Below are positions 25,707-35,784 of a stretch of 64,000 bases of DNA, piece by piece; position 1 is the stretch's first letter, and every line of letters starts with the position of its first letter. Below the pieces are notes generated by a model, which worked only from the letters and a program-made list of their open reading frames with translations, did no database searches and was not told where the DNA came from. The translations under genes were made by a program, and so were the position numbers. Origin of the DNA: Hahella chejuensis KCTC 2396 (GTDB taxonomy: Bacteria; Pseudomonadota; Gammaproteobacteria; Pseudomonadales; Oleiphilaceae); NCBI RefSeq assembly GCF_000012985.1, contig NC_007645.1, forward strand, positions 5,602,581 to 5,666,580, given 5' to 3'.

Positions 25707-28700
25707 CCTTACTGCGACTGGAATTTCCCACCCTGGTGGAAAGCCGCAACGGCGAGTTCACCCTGACGCCACTGCTGACGGAGGGCTTTATTGTCAGTCG
25801 ACGCCGCTATGGAGACGCCCTGCGCAGCTATCAATCCTCGCTCAAAAAAACCTTCGACGATCGACGCCTGGACCGGGACAGCGTGGAGCATTTGCTCTGG
25901 CTGTGCTTCCAGCCGGACTATCGGTTCGAGTTGATCCACCTGAGGTTCAAGTCCGGCATGCACTTGGTGGACGGCTTGTTTGCAGTGGCGCAATATCAGG
26001 TGCGCGAGCATCGCTACCTCTGTCTTCCCAAGCTGAATTACCAGACGCTGCTCATCCCTGACGACGTGGAGACGCGCCCACAGCTGATTGAATTTCTGGC
26101 AGGGAGAATCGGCGTGTATATTCGCAGTCAGCGCAAAGCGGATGAATCCTTCGACATCAAGCGGCTGTATTCTCAGGCCGGCGATTCCGCCACCACCATC
26201 GGCGTTTCCGTGAATGTCGAGCAAAGCGACTTTCCCTTCGAACAAAGCGCAGCGTCGCTATTTTCCTTTTTCTCCGCCAGCCGCGAGTTCAGCGGCGCCT
26301 ACGAACTGAAAAAGACAGCGGAAGATCTCGCCCAATTTTATCCAGATGATCTGGAAGGCTCGCTGCATCGCGAGAGTGAAACCGTCTGGCTGGAACGCGC
26401 CCTGTTCTCCGGCAAACCGCAACCCGTAGTTATCGTCGGCGCGCCCGGCGTCGGCAAAAGCAACCTGATCCAGCACACGCTGGCCCAGTACATGGCGAAC
26501 AGCGACGTCAAAGCGCCGGAGCGACTGCAAAAACTCTGGCTGCTTGATCCATTACGAGTAATCGCCGGGATGAGCGTGGTGGGCGAATGGGAGCGGCGCT
26601 TTGAAGCGATTCTCAGCTGGGTTAAAAAGCGCCTGCAGGAGACCTACGGCATCCGCACTCCGGACGTGCTCTACATCGACAATCCCGTGGCGCTATTCCG
26701 CATCGGTAAGAGCTCGCAAACCAGCCTTACGCTTAGTCATGTGCTAAAGCCCTATCTGGAGCGCCGGGAAATCGGACTGGTGTTGGAAGCGACGCCCTAT
26801 GAATGGCGCCGTATTCAACAACTGGACCGCGGCTTCGCCGACCTGTTTCAGGTATTGCGACTGGAGCCGCTGCCAGCGGAAAAGCTGTCGCAAATTTATG
26901 TGCGCCGACGCGCGCAATGGGAACGTGAATACAACTGTGAAATCGCCTCCCAGGCGCTGCTTACCCTGCTGGGACTGGAGCCAGGTTTTCGCGGCGACAG
27001 CGCCCTGCCCGGCTCGGTATTGAGCGTCCTGCGCGACATCGCCGTGAAGCATCAAGGCAGACGCGCCGACGAGCAGGCAGTGTATGAGGCGTTCCAAACC
27101 AACTTCCATTTCCGCAAAACCTTGATCGACAAAAACGCCACGCTACAGGAAAACGAAGTACGCCGTTTCTTCGAACAGCGTCTGGTAGGTCAACCCCAGG
27201 CGCAGGACGTGCTGACGGATACCGTGATGACCATCAAGGCGCAACTGACGCCCTTGGGCAAACCGCTCAATACCCTGCTGTTCATCGGCCCCACCGGCGT
27301 GGGAAAAACCGAAGCGGCGAAGCTGCTCACACAACGATTATTCAATAACAGCGACTGCCTGGTGCGCATTGACCTGAACGAGTTCGTCGACGCCGGCGCC
27401 GTGCATCGCCTGATCGGCGACGGCATGGGCCAGGGCGGTTTACTGACAGAGCGAGTGCGTTATCAGAAAGCCTGCGTGCTGTTGCTGGATGAAATCGAAA
27501 AAGCGCATCCCAAGGTCCATGACCTGCTGCTGCAATTGCTGGATGACGGTCGTCTTACCGACGCCATGGGCAAGACCACCGACTTCACCCAGACCGTCGT
27601 GATCATGACCTCCAACATCGGCGCCAAAGAGGCCGCGTCGCGGTTTGGCTTCAGCCATCATAGCGACGACAACGCGGCGACTTATCGCAAGAGCGTGGAG
27701 CAGTTTTTCCGCCCGGAAATGATCAACCGCATCAACGACATCGTTGTCTTTAACCCACTGCAACACAGCGACATGCAAAGGCTCGCGCAACTGCACATGC
27801 AACGCCTGTTGGAGCGGGACGGCTTTATTCGTCGCAGCACGATTTTGAACATAGACCCGGCCTGTCTTAACCGGCTGGCGGACGCAAGCTTTGATCCCCT
27901 GTTGGGCGCGCGTGCGCTGAAACGCAATCTGGAGCGGGTTATCACGCATCTGACGGCGCAACGGCTGGCGGAACTGGACAGCCTGGACCCGATCATGCTG
28001 ACCCTGTTCGACGGCCCGCATAGCGTTGACAGCCGCATTACCCGCTTCCGCCACCAGTCCGTCATAGCGGGCGCATTGCCGCGTCCAGAGCAGGACTACA
28101 CTCTGCCGGACTACCAAAGAATGGTCGCCGCGCTGCAGGCGCTGGATGAGCGCCTGCACCAGCCACAAAGTCTGCTGCATCCCGGCAGAGACTATGAGGA
28201 TTACTGGCGCTGGCACCTTAGCGACGCTCTGCGCGAATTGCTGGAGCCCCTGCAAACCTATACCTGGGAAAGCGAGGAGCGCAGCAGAACCCAGCGCCTG
28301 CAGGCCAATATGCCTTTCCGCACCTCGGCGCGGCCGCGCGATGGCTGGCGTTCCATACGTCTGGATTTTTCAGCGCTGGCGGCGCAGAACGACCTGCGTG
28401 ACTACCTCAATGGCCTCTACCAGAAAGCGGAGGATTTCGTCGATTACAACATGGGCGACTGCCTCCAGCTCGGCGTCGATTTCAGCTTCGTGCTGTTTAT
28501 CGCGCATTCTTATCTGAACCGGGGGCTGGATCAGGGCTGTCTGGTAATCCGCTCCCTGGTGACGGAAAAAGGTCAAATGGGCGTGCGCTTCCTGACTAAC
28601 GCCTATGAGCAAGCGCTGGGACGGCTGGGCGAGGTGCAGGACAGCCGCATCAGCGACGACTGCGTGGCGCTGGCGCTGCGCGGCCCAGGGCTGCAGCGTT

Positions 28701-28984
28701 ATTTCAGCTATGAACAGGGAGTACACCTCTTTATCGAAGAATCCAATCTGCAAGTGCCCGTGACCGTGGCGTTTTACCCGGGATTATCTGCGGAAGAAGG
28801 CCGTCTACGCCGTCTGGAGCAGGACCACCAGGGCGACCTGGATATCCTGCGTCTTTACACCACGCCCACCGCTACCCAGCGAGAATTCGGGGTCACTGAT
28901 CTGCGCACCGGACTGATGTTGAACGGCTCCCCCATGCTCGCCGATTGGCGCCTATTGATAAGCCCCGCCTGCAAAGGAGACTGA
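25703..28984 (+). CDS. ClpA/ClpB-like double AAA+ ATPase with release-factor-like C-terminus (AAA+ 2)
   Basis: The product has 1093 residues. D1 has Walker A GAPGVGKS (246-253), a ClpB-like VVGEWERRFEAIL segment and an altered Walker B (VLYIDN, 322-327: Glu replaced by Asn). Its arginine-finger position is lost (GFADLFQV). D2 is canonical: GPTGVGKT (529-536), LLLDEIEKAHP, MTSNIGA, FRPEMINRIND and GARALKRNLE. After about residue 790 an extension includes LRGPGLQRYFSYEQGVHLF, which resembles the SGxGxxxxLxxExGVHR strand-loop of class-I release factors. There is no GGQ catalytic domain. Translation is coupled to AAA+ 1, and 4 nt separate it from AAA+ 3. Three paralogues in one operon suggest a mixed ring or three sequential unfoldases. 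Confidence 0.8.
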   Translation: MTLLRLEFPTLVESRNGEFTLTPLLTEGFIVSRRRYGDALRSYQSSLKKTFDDRRLDRDSVEHLLWLCFQPDYRFELIHLRFKSGMHLVDGLFAVAQYQVREHRYLCLPKLNYQTLLIPDDVETRPQLIEFLAGRIGVYIRSQRKADESFDIKRLYSQAGDSATTIGVSVNVEQSDFPFEQSAASLFSFFSASREFSGAYELKKTAEDLAQFYPDDLEGSLHRESETVWLERALFSGKPQPVVIVGAPGVGKSNLIQHTLAQYMANSDVKAPERLQKLWLLDPLRVIAGMSVVGEWERRFEAILSWVKKRLQETYGIRTPDVLYIDNPVALFRIGKSSQTSLTLSHVLKPYLERREIGLVLEATPYEWRRIQQLDRGFADLFQVLRLEPLPAEKLSQIYVRRRAQWEREYNCEIASQALLTLLGLEPGFRGDSALPGSVLSVLRDIAVKHQGRRADEQAVYEAFQTNFHFRKTLIDKNATLQENEVRRFFEQRLVGQPQAQDVLTDTVMTIKAQLTPLGKPLNTLLFIGPTGVGKTEAAKLLTQRLFNNSDCLVRIDLNEFVDAGAVHRLIGDGMGQGGLLTERVRYQKACVLLLDEIEKAHPKVHDLLLQLLDDGRLTDAMGKTTDFTQTVVIMTSNIGAKEAASRFGFSHHSDDNAATYRKSVEQFFRPEMINRINDIVVFNPLQHSDMQRLAQLHMQRLLERDGFIRRSTILNIDPACLNRLADASFDPLLGARALKRNLERVITHLTAQRLAELDSLDPIMLTLFDGPHSVDSRITRFRHQSVIAGALPRPEQDYTLPDYQRMVAALQALDERLHQPQSLLHPGRDYEDYWRWHLSDALRELLEPLQTYTWESEERSRTQRLQANMPFRTSARPRDGWRSIRLDFSALAAQNDLRDYLNGLYQKAEDFVDYNMGDCLQLGVDFSFVLFIAHSYLNRGLDQGCLVIRSLVTEKGQMGVRFLTNAYEQALGRLGEVQDSRISDDCVALALRGPGLQRYFSYEQGVHLFIEESNLQVPVTVAFYPGLSAEEGRLRRLEQDHQGDLDILRLYTTPTATQREFGVTDLRTGLMLNGSPMLADWRLLISPACKGD

Positions 28985-28988
28985 CGCC

Positions 28989-31253
28989 ATGGCGATTGAA
29001 GAATTTCCCGTAGCCTGCTGGACCTTGGAAAGCGGCGATGTGATCGGCGTGATTCTGGGCACGGAACTGGTAGTGATGGAGTCGCATCCATCCAAGATAC
29101 GCAACGCCGCGTCAGAGTGTCTGGCCAAGGCCATCAAACAGGGAGAATGCCTGTACAGCCCGGAGATCAGCAGCCCGCAAATCAGCTTCCATACGATTAA
29201 TGCGTTGTTGTCCTATCGTTCGGATCAGGGCGTGTATCCGCTTTCGGCGCCCAGCGCTTTCCGCATTGCGGCGGTGCATAGCCGCGACCCCAACAGGGGT
29301 TTCGGCGAATGCTTTCTGCCGTTTCTACAGCGCTCGTTTTACTACTATGACGAAGTGCAGCTGAAAACGCTGATCGAGCATTTTTCACTGCAAGTGTTGA
29401 ATAACGTCACGCCGGAAGAAGCCTATCGCTACGTCATGCCTTCCGAACCCTGGCTGGAAGTGGTCAGTTTCGACCGCGGCAAGGTACGTCCTTCTCTACA
29501 ACAGCATAACAGCGCCGCGATGGAGTACATGCTGACAGTGTCGGATCAGGCGCCATTGCCGAAGCGCGTCAAACGCCAGGTCAGCCGCCTCCCGGAAGTC
29601 GCCTGGGAGCGAGGCGAGATGATCCAGCGACTGGCGGAGGAATTACTGGAAGGACGCAGCAGTTGCCTGCTGATCGGCGAACAAGGCGTCGGCAAGAGCG
29701 TGCTTTGGCAGGAACCCGTGCGGGTGGCCGCGCGCCTCAGCAAATCAGGCGAAGCGCCCCTCACCTTCTGGCGCTCCACGCCGCAACGCATCATCGCCAA
29801 GGCCAAGTATCTTGGGGAGTGGCAGGAAGTGTGCGATGAAGTGGTGGAGTCTCTGGCGCAAGTCAACGGCGTGCTCTGGCTCAATGATTTCATCAGCCTG
29901 CTGTCCATCGGCGGCGAAGGCCAGGAAGACTCCATGGCGGCCTACCTGCGCTCCTATCTCGCCAAAGGCCAGATCCGCATTATCGGCGAGCTGCGCCCGC
30001 AAGAACTGGAAGCGGCGCGTAATAAGCTGCCGGGGTTCCTGCATTTATTTGAACAGATCAACGTCACGGAACTATCCGGCCGCTCCGCGCAACGGGTGGT
30101 GCAGGCTTACGCCAATTACGCCGCCTCCAACTTCGCCATCGACACCCGCGACGATGCGCTGGAGACGGTATCGCAATTAGTCAGACGCTATATCAAATAC
30201 GAGAGAGCGCCGGGCAATCTGGTGCGCTTTTATCACCACTGCGTCAAAAACGCCTTTGAACAAAAGCAGGCGACCATCACCCGTGATCAGGTCATCGCCG
30301 ACTTTGTCGCCTACACCGGGTTGCCGGAGCTGTTTCTGCGGGATGAACAGGCGCTGTCTCAGCAAGCGCTACTGGACTACTTCAAAACCCGCATCATCGG
30401 TCAGGACAGCATCCTCGAACAGTTATGCCGGGTCATTCAGATCTTCAAAGCGGGCCTCAACGACCCGCAAAAGCCGATAGCGACATTGCTGTTCGCCGGC
30501 CCTACCGGCGTTGGCAAGACCGCCGCCACCAAAGCGCTGGCGGATTATTTCTTCAGCGCAGGTCAGAGTAAAAATCCGCTGTTCCGGCTCGATATGAGCG
30601 AGTTCCAGCACCCCGGACACATTGAGCGTCTGATAGGCGGCGAGGGTAAACCCAGCCCACTGGTGCAGCATGTGCGCGCCAACCCGTTTTCCGTAGTATT
30701 GCTGGATGAGATTGAAAAAGCCGACGACAGCGTCTTTGACGCCCTGCTCTCAACGCTGGATGAAGGTCTGCTGACTGATCGCTTCGGCCGCACCACCGAC
30801 TTCCGCAACACCATCATCATCATGACCACGAACCTGGGCGTTAATACCGGCGGCGGCGTGGGCTTCTCCGCAACGGAAAAACGCGGGCAGGTCTCGATGA
30901 GCGGTATTCGCGACTTCTTCCGTCCCGAGTTCATCAACCGTATCGACGCCATTCTCTGCTTCAATCCGCTTGATCGCGACAGCATCTTAAGCATCGCCCG
31001 GCGCGAGCTGGAGTTGCTAAACCAGCGCGAACGCATCCGGGAGCAAAAGCTCAAGCTCAGCTTCAGCGACGCGTTGGTGGCGCATGTCGCAGAGGCGGGA
31101 TTCAGCGAGCTTTACGGCGCGCGTCCGATTCAACGCGCCATCGAGCAACGGGTCGTGGCGGAGCTGGCGTCATATCTGGTGACGCGGGAACATACGCCGT
31201 CGCATATCCACTTGGATGCAATCGACGGCGCAGTGGTCATTCGCGACGAGTAG
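28989..31253 (+). CDS. ClpA/ClpB-like double AAA+ ATPase (AAA+ 3)
   Basis: The product has 754 residues, without the C-terminal extension of its two neighbours. An N-domain (1-200) precedes D1, which has Walker A GEQGVGKS (230-237), a ClpB-type pore-loop relic AKYLGEWQEV (272-281), an inverted Walker B (VLWLND, 295-300) and no arginine finger. D2 has GPTGVGKT (504-511), VVLLDEIEKAD (569 on), MTTNLG, FRPEFINRIDAI and GARPIQRAIEQ. As in the other two, only D2 looks able to hydrolyse ATP. No ClpB middle domain and no obvious ClpP-binding loop are seen. It is the last gene of the operon, convergent with the acylase gene 12 bp away. Confidence 0.82.
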   Translation: MAIEEFPVACWTLESGDVIGVILGTELVVMESHPSKIRNAASECLAKAIKQGECLYSPEISSPQISFHTINALLSYRSDQGVYPLSAPSAFRIAAVHSRDPNRGFGECFLPFLQRSFYYYDEVQLKTLIEHFSLQVLNNVTPEEAYRYVMPSEPWLEVVSFDRGKVRPSLQQHNSAAMEYMLTVSDQAPLPKRVKRQVSRLPEVAWERGEMIQRLAEELLEGRSSCLLIGEQGVGKSVLWQEPVRVAARLSKSGEAPLTFWRSTPQRIIAKAKYLGEWQEVCDEVVESLAQVNGVLWLNDFISLLSIGGEGQEDSMAAYLRSYLAKGQIRIIGELRPQELEAARNKLPGFLHLFEQINVTELSGRSAQRVVQAYANYAASNFAIDTRDDALETVSQLVRRYIKYERAPGNLVRFYHHCVKNAFEQKQATITRDQVIADFVAYTGLPELFLRDEQALSQQALLDYFKTRIIGQDSILEQLCRVIQIFKAGLNDPQKPIATLLFAGPTGVGKTAATKALADYFFSAGQSKNPLFRLDMSEFQHPGHIERLIGGEGKPSPLVQHVRANPFSVVLLDEIEKADDSVFDALLSTLDEGLLTDRFGRTTDFRNTIIIMTTNLGVNTGGGVGFSATEKRGQVSMSGIRDFFRPEFINRIDAILCFNPLDRDSILSIARRELELLNQRERIREQKLKLSFSDALVAHVAEAGFSELYGARPIQRAIEQRVVAELASYLVTREHTPSHIHLDAIDGAVVIRDE

Positions 31254-31265
31254 GCGCCCTACGCT

Positions 31266-33746
31266 CTAATTGATATCCAGCTTAATGCGCAGCTCCGACT
31301 GCGTATTGGCTGCGATATCCTGCTCGCGGAAGCGCAGTGGACGCAATCGCGGCTGCTGCGAATAAAACTCCGTCTGGTCAAGATAATACGGCGACTCTGG
31401 ATTGGCGGACTGGGAGTATGTCAAAAGCCCTTCCGCGACCGGCCCATTAACGGTAAAGCTTACCGCCATCATCCAGCTCGATCCGTGACTAAGGTGATAC
31501 CCTATGGCCTCCGCGCTGATTTTTGATCCCGGTAAGTAAGGATAAATATGCCGGGGCAACAGGGTTCCGTCTGATTTAATCCAGGGATTGAACACATTGA
31601 AGCCGCCTTCTATGTGGGCGGCGCCGCTCCACGGGAAACGGACGCCGCTCGGTGAACCGTCAAGCGTACTCATTTCGACAAACTGCGCTTCGCCAAGAGT
31701 CGTTTCCAGGGACAGTCCCGCCGCCTGCACATATCCTATCGCCGTCGCCAATTGCTCCAGCACCTTATCGTTCGGGTCCAGTCTGTTGGGCGTATTGAGA
31801 GGGTCCTGAGGAGAGAATGGCTTGCGCCATTGCGGGTCCTGATCAAACTGCCAGGCGAACTCCCGAAACAATACCCCGCCCCGGCTCTCCGCGTTCATCA
31901 CGCCATCCCACAAACTCAACGCATAACAGCCCTCACTGATGTCCACCGGTTCGCCGTTGACGATGACCGGCTCATCGCCTCGCGCCCTGCAGGCGGCCAA
32001 CAGATCCTCCAATATTTCCTCACCTAAATAAGAACGATTGTTCAGGAGCGCTTCTTTCAGTTCAGGCAAAGTGAAACGCCCATCCCAACCAGCGGTGTCG
32101 GTCAGCAACCGTTGCCCCATACGTGAACGCCATGACTGTTCATTATCCACCGCCCCATACAAAGTGGAGACGCCCCGTATCGGGCTGGCGGGATTGGTCA
32201 ACCAATAGCTGTCATTGGAGTTTTGCACAAAATCGAAGCGCATGAGTTTCGGCGCTTTGGAAAAAGGAGACGGTCCCTTAAAGTCATAGACCGAGGCGTC
32301 GCCCGGCAGGATGGTGAACTCAAGCTGCTCCCGTAACTTTCTCCACTTGGTGTCAGTAGTCAGCGCGGTCTCGGCTTCAGGGCTCAGCTCGGGAACCGTT
32401 GAATCATCAATGTAAAATGCGTCGCCTGCTTCGTCCACCACCATCGTGTTATTGAAGATGACGCCGTCGAACTGCTTGAATACCTTACGGACGTCCGACA
32501 TGTCGCGGGCCAGGTTCAAGCCCAGCCAGGTATCGATCAGATCGAAATTCGCGCGGTTGGCGTCTTTGATGCTATAGGCTACAAAGCTTCCTTCCGAAGC
32601 CTCTCCCCACGGCAACACGTCAGGATGAGCAACCATGGGGCCATAGTCGCTGACATACAGGTCTTTACTCAGCGCAAACACAGCATCTGGAGCCACTTTC
32701 ACATCAATGACATAACTGCGTTTCCGGATGCGACGACGCTCGCCATCCACAAGGTAGGTCATCCCCGTCGGATCTTCCTGATCCAGCTTCAATTCGTAGA
32801 CAATAAAATGCTCTGCAGTGGAATAGGTGTGCGTCCAGGCGACATGCTCATTGAAGCCGATGTTCACCACACCCGGCATGCCCGCCACCGACGCGCCCAT
32901 CACATTCATGGCGCCGGGTATCGTCAGATGCTGTTGCCAGAATCGCAAATTGCCCGTGAATGGAAAATGCGGGTTGGCCAGTAACATGCCCTTGCCATTG
33001 GCGGTTTTGCGCTTGCCCAAAGCCCAGCCGTTAGAGCCCAACCCCAATCTGGACTTATTAGGCAGAGCAGCCAGCTCAACAGGAGCGCTATTGTTGGAAG
33101 CCCAAGGCGGCGACAGCCCACTGTCCGCCATCTGCGGCAAATAGCTCTCGCCCGGCGGCGCAGCGACATAGATCTGCGTCAAGAAGCCTGAAGAGCTCGA
33201 CATCAGCGCCAATCCGAGGGAGTAAGTCAGCAAATCCACATCCGAAATAGGACGCACCCAGGGCTGACCTGCGCAAGCAGGGTCGATATGGTCGACGCCC
33301 ACTTCCGCCAGATACTTGTTGTAGCCGCTGGCGTATCCCGATAACAACGCCCGGCTGGCGTCGCTCATGGCGTCCAGCCCCTCCTCCGCCTGCTTGCGAA
33401 GCTCCAGAGCCAGGTAACCGAAATCGTTAATGAGGTTTTGTGAATCGCCGGAGCCTGAAACCTGGTCCGGTCCGAAAAAGCGAGAGCGTTGACTGTTATA
33501 TTTGATGATCTGGTCAGCCAGGATGCAGATATTATCCTGAGCGAAAGCGTATCCCGAACCAAATGCGAGGCTTTGCAGGTTATCCGCTTCGATGTGCGGC
33601 GCGCCGAACTCCGTGCGGCGGATGCGCGCCTCCAGCACCCCATCATCGTCAAAGGCGACGGGTTGTTCGAAACACCCCGTCAGTCCCAGGGCCAGCATCA
33701 GTACGACGCCGCGATAACCCCGTGGCCATTTTCCCAAATGCAACAT
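31266..33746 (-). CDS. Penicillin/AHL acylase family Ntn-hydrolase, lipoprotein
   Basis: The product has 826 residues. A type-II signal peptide ends in a lipobox (LGLTGC, Cys25), so the enzyme should be membrane-anchored facing the periplasm. The N-terminal alpha-chain region ends before the autocatalytic nucleophile Ser238 in GLGSNGWALGKRKT, the Ser-Asn-x-Trp signature of the penicillin G acylase/AHL acylase superfamily. Conserved ANPHFPF and NIGFNEHVAWTHTYS follow. The family hydrolyses amide bonds of acyl homoserine lactones, cyclic lipopeptides or beta-lactams; which one is unknown. It lies between the AAA+ trio and rtcR but has its own promoter region, and nothing ties it to either. Confidence 0.88.
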   Translation of the reverse strand: MLHLGKWPRGYRGVVLMLALGLTGCFEQPVAFDDDGVLEARIRRTEFGAPHIEADNLQSLAFGSGYAFAQDNICILADQIIKYNSQRSRFFGPDQVSGSGDSQNLINDFGYLALELRKQAEEGLDAMSDASRALLSGYASGYNKYLAEVGVDHIDPACAGQPWVRPISDVDLLTYSLGLALMSSSSGFLTQIYVAAPPGESYLPQMADSGLSPPWASNNSAPVELAALPNKSRLGLGSNGWALGKRKTANGKGMLLANPHFPFTGNLRFWQQHLTIPGAMNVMGASVAGMPGVVNIGFNEHVAWTHTYSTAEHFIVYELKLDQEDPTGMTYLVDGERRRIRKRSYVIDVKVAPDAVFALSKDLYVSDYGPMVAHPDVLPWGEASEGSFVAYSIKDANRANFDLIDTWLGLNLARDMSDVRKVFKQFDGVIFNNTMVVDEAGDAFYIDDSTVPELSPEAETALTTDTKWRKLREQLEFTILPGDASVYDFKGPSPFSKAPKLMRFDFVQNSNDSYWLTNPASPIRGVSTLYGAVDNEQSWRSRMGQRLLTDTAGWDGRFTLPELKEALLNNRSYLGEEILEDLLAACRARGDEPVIVNGEPVDISEGCYALSLWDGVMNAESRGGVLFREFAWQFDQDPQWRKPFSPQDPLNTPNRLDPNDKVLEQLATAIGYVQAAGLSLETTLGEAQFVEMSTLDGSPSGVRFPWSGAAHIEGGFNVFNPWIKSDGTLLPRHIYPYLPGSKISAEAIGYHLSHGSSWMMAVSFTVNGPVAEGLLTYSQSANPESPYYLDQTEFYSQQPRLRPLRFREQDIAANTQSELRIKLDIN

Positions 33747-33889
33747 AGAAAACTCCTTTTCTTGTTATAGCGCCCCTGGATAGCTCACAGGCTCTCCCCT
33801 TGGCGATGTTCCACTCTCCTTCGCAACACCTTCTATGCTCAGGCTGGACAAGCCATTTATACTCCCGCCGCCGTTAAATGTACACGGCG

Positions 33890-35524
33890 CTACCAGGCGT
33901 TTTTTATCTGGTCGAAATGCAGGCCGTACTTGTCCAGAATCGCCGCCACGCGCTGGCTGTCATTCAAACGCCGCTTCTTCAGACGCGAGGCGGCAAACAA
34001 CCGCCTACCCGCCTCCGCAGCGGAACTACTGTCCCGGCAAGCGCGCACCACGGCTTCCAATTGCACCTGATCCAGGTGATCCATTTCCTCTATCTGCTCT
34101 GGCGACAACAGGTTTTCCAGCAGAATGGCCTCCACCTGCTGAGTGGTTGAGCGCAGCTCCATCCCCCAGAGATACCCCAGACGCTCCATCTCCGACTCCA
34201 CTAGCGCCACATCGATCTCTCCTGCTTCCGCCAATGTCGCCATGCGCGTAACGCTGGCGTTGAGGTCGCGAAAGTTGCCTTTCCACAACGCACTGAGAGA
34301 GCAGGCGAACTTGAGATAGCGCTTGCGGCTTTCCTGACTGAAGCGCACGCGAATCCCGTTTTCACGCTCAAAGCGCTGCAATTCATAGTCGAGATTAGGT
34401 TCGATATCTTCATGCCGCTCCGCCAGCCCCGGCAAACGATATGTCCACAGGTTGATGCGCGAGAACAAATCTTCCCGGAAGCGTCCGTCGATAACATCCT
34501 TGCGCAAGTCTCTGTTAGTGCCGGCGATGAGTTGAAAGTCGCTGTTTTCTTCTTTATCCGCTCCCAGAGGGAAAAAGCGTTTATCCTCTATGGCCCGTAG
34601 CAGCATCGCCTGCTCGTCCAACGGCAGCTCACCGATCTCATCCAGAAACAACACGCCGCCATCGGCCTCCTTCAACAAGCCGTCCCGCTTCTCAACCGCT
34701 CCCGTAAAGGCGCCCTTGCGATGCCCAAACAATGCGGACATGGCGTTATCCCCACGCAAGGTGGCGCAGTTGACCTCCACAAAAGCGCCTTTCACATCCT
34801 GACGCTTGCGCTTCAGTTCGTAGATACGAGAGCCCAGCCGTGATTTACCGGCGCCGGTCGGTCCCGTAATCAAAATCGGCGCGCGAGTGCGAATCGCCAC
34901 GGTCTCAATCTGCTTTATCAACTGATTGAAATCCGCATTACGGGTATCGATGCCGGATTTCAAATAATCGGTGTCGCGCTTGCGCGATTGACTGAATATT
35001 TCCGCCACGGAGCGCGGCGCGTTATCCAGATCGATCACTTCCACCTTGCTGCCGCCTTCATGATCCCGGCTCGGCGCGGTTTGCAGCAGCTTGCCGGGGA
35101 AATAGCGGGCGCCCACAGACAAAAAGATAGATATCTGCTGAATGTGGGAGCCGGTGGTGATATGAAAGAAGTACTCCTCCTTCTCCGTATCAAAGGGGTA
35201 GCCATCAATAAACTGATACAGCTTGGGGAATACCTTATGCAGATCCCAGGGCGCATCGAAATCCAGTTGCTGCAGATCCACCTGAAGCTTGGGCGCCACG
35301 TCGCCAATATCGGCGATCACTTCGTCCGCCAGTTCGCGATCCTGCGGGTTATATAGCAACACTAAGCGATCGACAGGAAACGCTTCTGGATGTTGCGCAA
35401 TGGACACGGTAGGCCGCCAGCGTTGCCAGCGCTTTTCGTATTTGCCCCGGCGCCGTGACACGGCGTCCATAGTGGAGCCTAAAAATCCAAACACCACTTT
35501 ATGTTTACGTTTCCTGATCGCCAC
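33890..35524 (-). CDS. rtcR: RNA repair transcriptional activator RtcR (CARF + sigma-54 AAA+)
   Basis: The product has 544 residues from GTG 35524. An N-terminal CARF domain (1-180, VVFGFLGS and [13 protein letters not shown]) senses an RNA end ligand in characterised RtcR. The AAA+ activator domain has Walker A GPTGAGKS (221-228), the sigma-54 contact motif GAFTGA (271-276) and Walker B VLFLDE (291-296). A Fis-like DNA-binding helix-turn-helix lies at about 485-535. In Escherichia coli and Salmonella RtcR activates rtcBA or an RNA-repair operon after tRNA damage. Here no rtcA or rtcB is present. The divergent sigma-54 promoter at 35723-35738 faces a tRNA/HNH operon, the likely target. Confidence 0.95.
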   Translation of the reverse strand: MAIRKRKHKVVFGFLGSTMDAVSRRRGKYEKRWQRWRPTVSIAQHPEAFPVDRLVLLYNPQDRELADEVIADIGDVAPKLQVDLQQLDFDAPWDLHKVFPKLYQFIDGYPFDTEKEEYFFHITTGSHIQQISIFLSVGARYFPGKLLQTAPSRDHEGGSKVEVIDLDNAPRSVAEIFSQSRKRDTDYLKSGIDTRNADFNQLIKQIETVAIRTRAPILITGPTGAGKSRLGSRIYELKRKRQDVKGAFVEVNCATLRGDNAMSALFGHRKGAFTGAVEKRDGLLKEADGGVLFLDEIGELPLDEQAMLLRAIEDKRFFPLGADKEENSDFQLIAGTNRDLRKDVIDGRFREDLFSRINLWTYRLPGLAERHEDIEPNLDYELQRFERENGIRVRFSQESRKRYLKFACSLSALWKGNFRDLNASVTRMATLAEAGEIDVALVESEMERLGYLWGMELRSTTQQVEAILLENLLSPEQIEEMDHLDQVQLEAVVRACRDSSSAAEAGRRLFAASRLKKRRLNDSQRVAAILDKYGLHFDQIKNAW

Positions 35525-35606
35525 GCCGCTCTACCCATTCCGCAATAGACTTAATGGTGGGAATTCTAGATGAAAACTTCTTTTTTTCGAACGCTTGATT
35601 CAAAAA

Positions 35607-35627
35607 TAAGAAAATTCTCTTTTCTTA
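35607..35627. promoter_or_regulatory. Candidate RtcR enhancer (upstream activating sequence)
   Basis: A perfect 8-bp inverted repeat TAAGAAAA/TTTTCTTA with a 5-bp spacer lies between the rtcR start and the sigma-54 promoter. It is centred about 107 bp before the -24 element, a normal distance for a bacterial enhancer-binding protein. Confidence 0.5.
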
Positions 35628-35722
35628 AAGATATCCATCACCATGCAACAAAATCCCCGCTCACACTCCTCAGCCCCCGGAAAATATAGCGAACGTAGAT
35701 TTCTTCATCGCAAACAAAAAGT

Positions 35723-35738
35723 TGGCACAACTAGTGCT
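35723..35738 (+). promoter_or_regulatory. Sigma-54 promoter of the tRNA/HNH operon
   Basis: TGGCACAACTAGTGCT has the invariant GG (35724-35725) and GC (35736-35737) ten bases apart, and the near-consensus TGGCAC. Transcription should start near 35749. It points away from rtcR toward the tRNA array. Confidence 0.88.
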
Positions 35739-35784
35739 TACTTACGGGCAACCTAAATTTAACGCCTCCATTGCGGATAACGAC

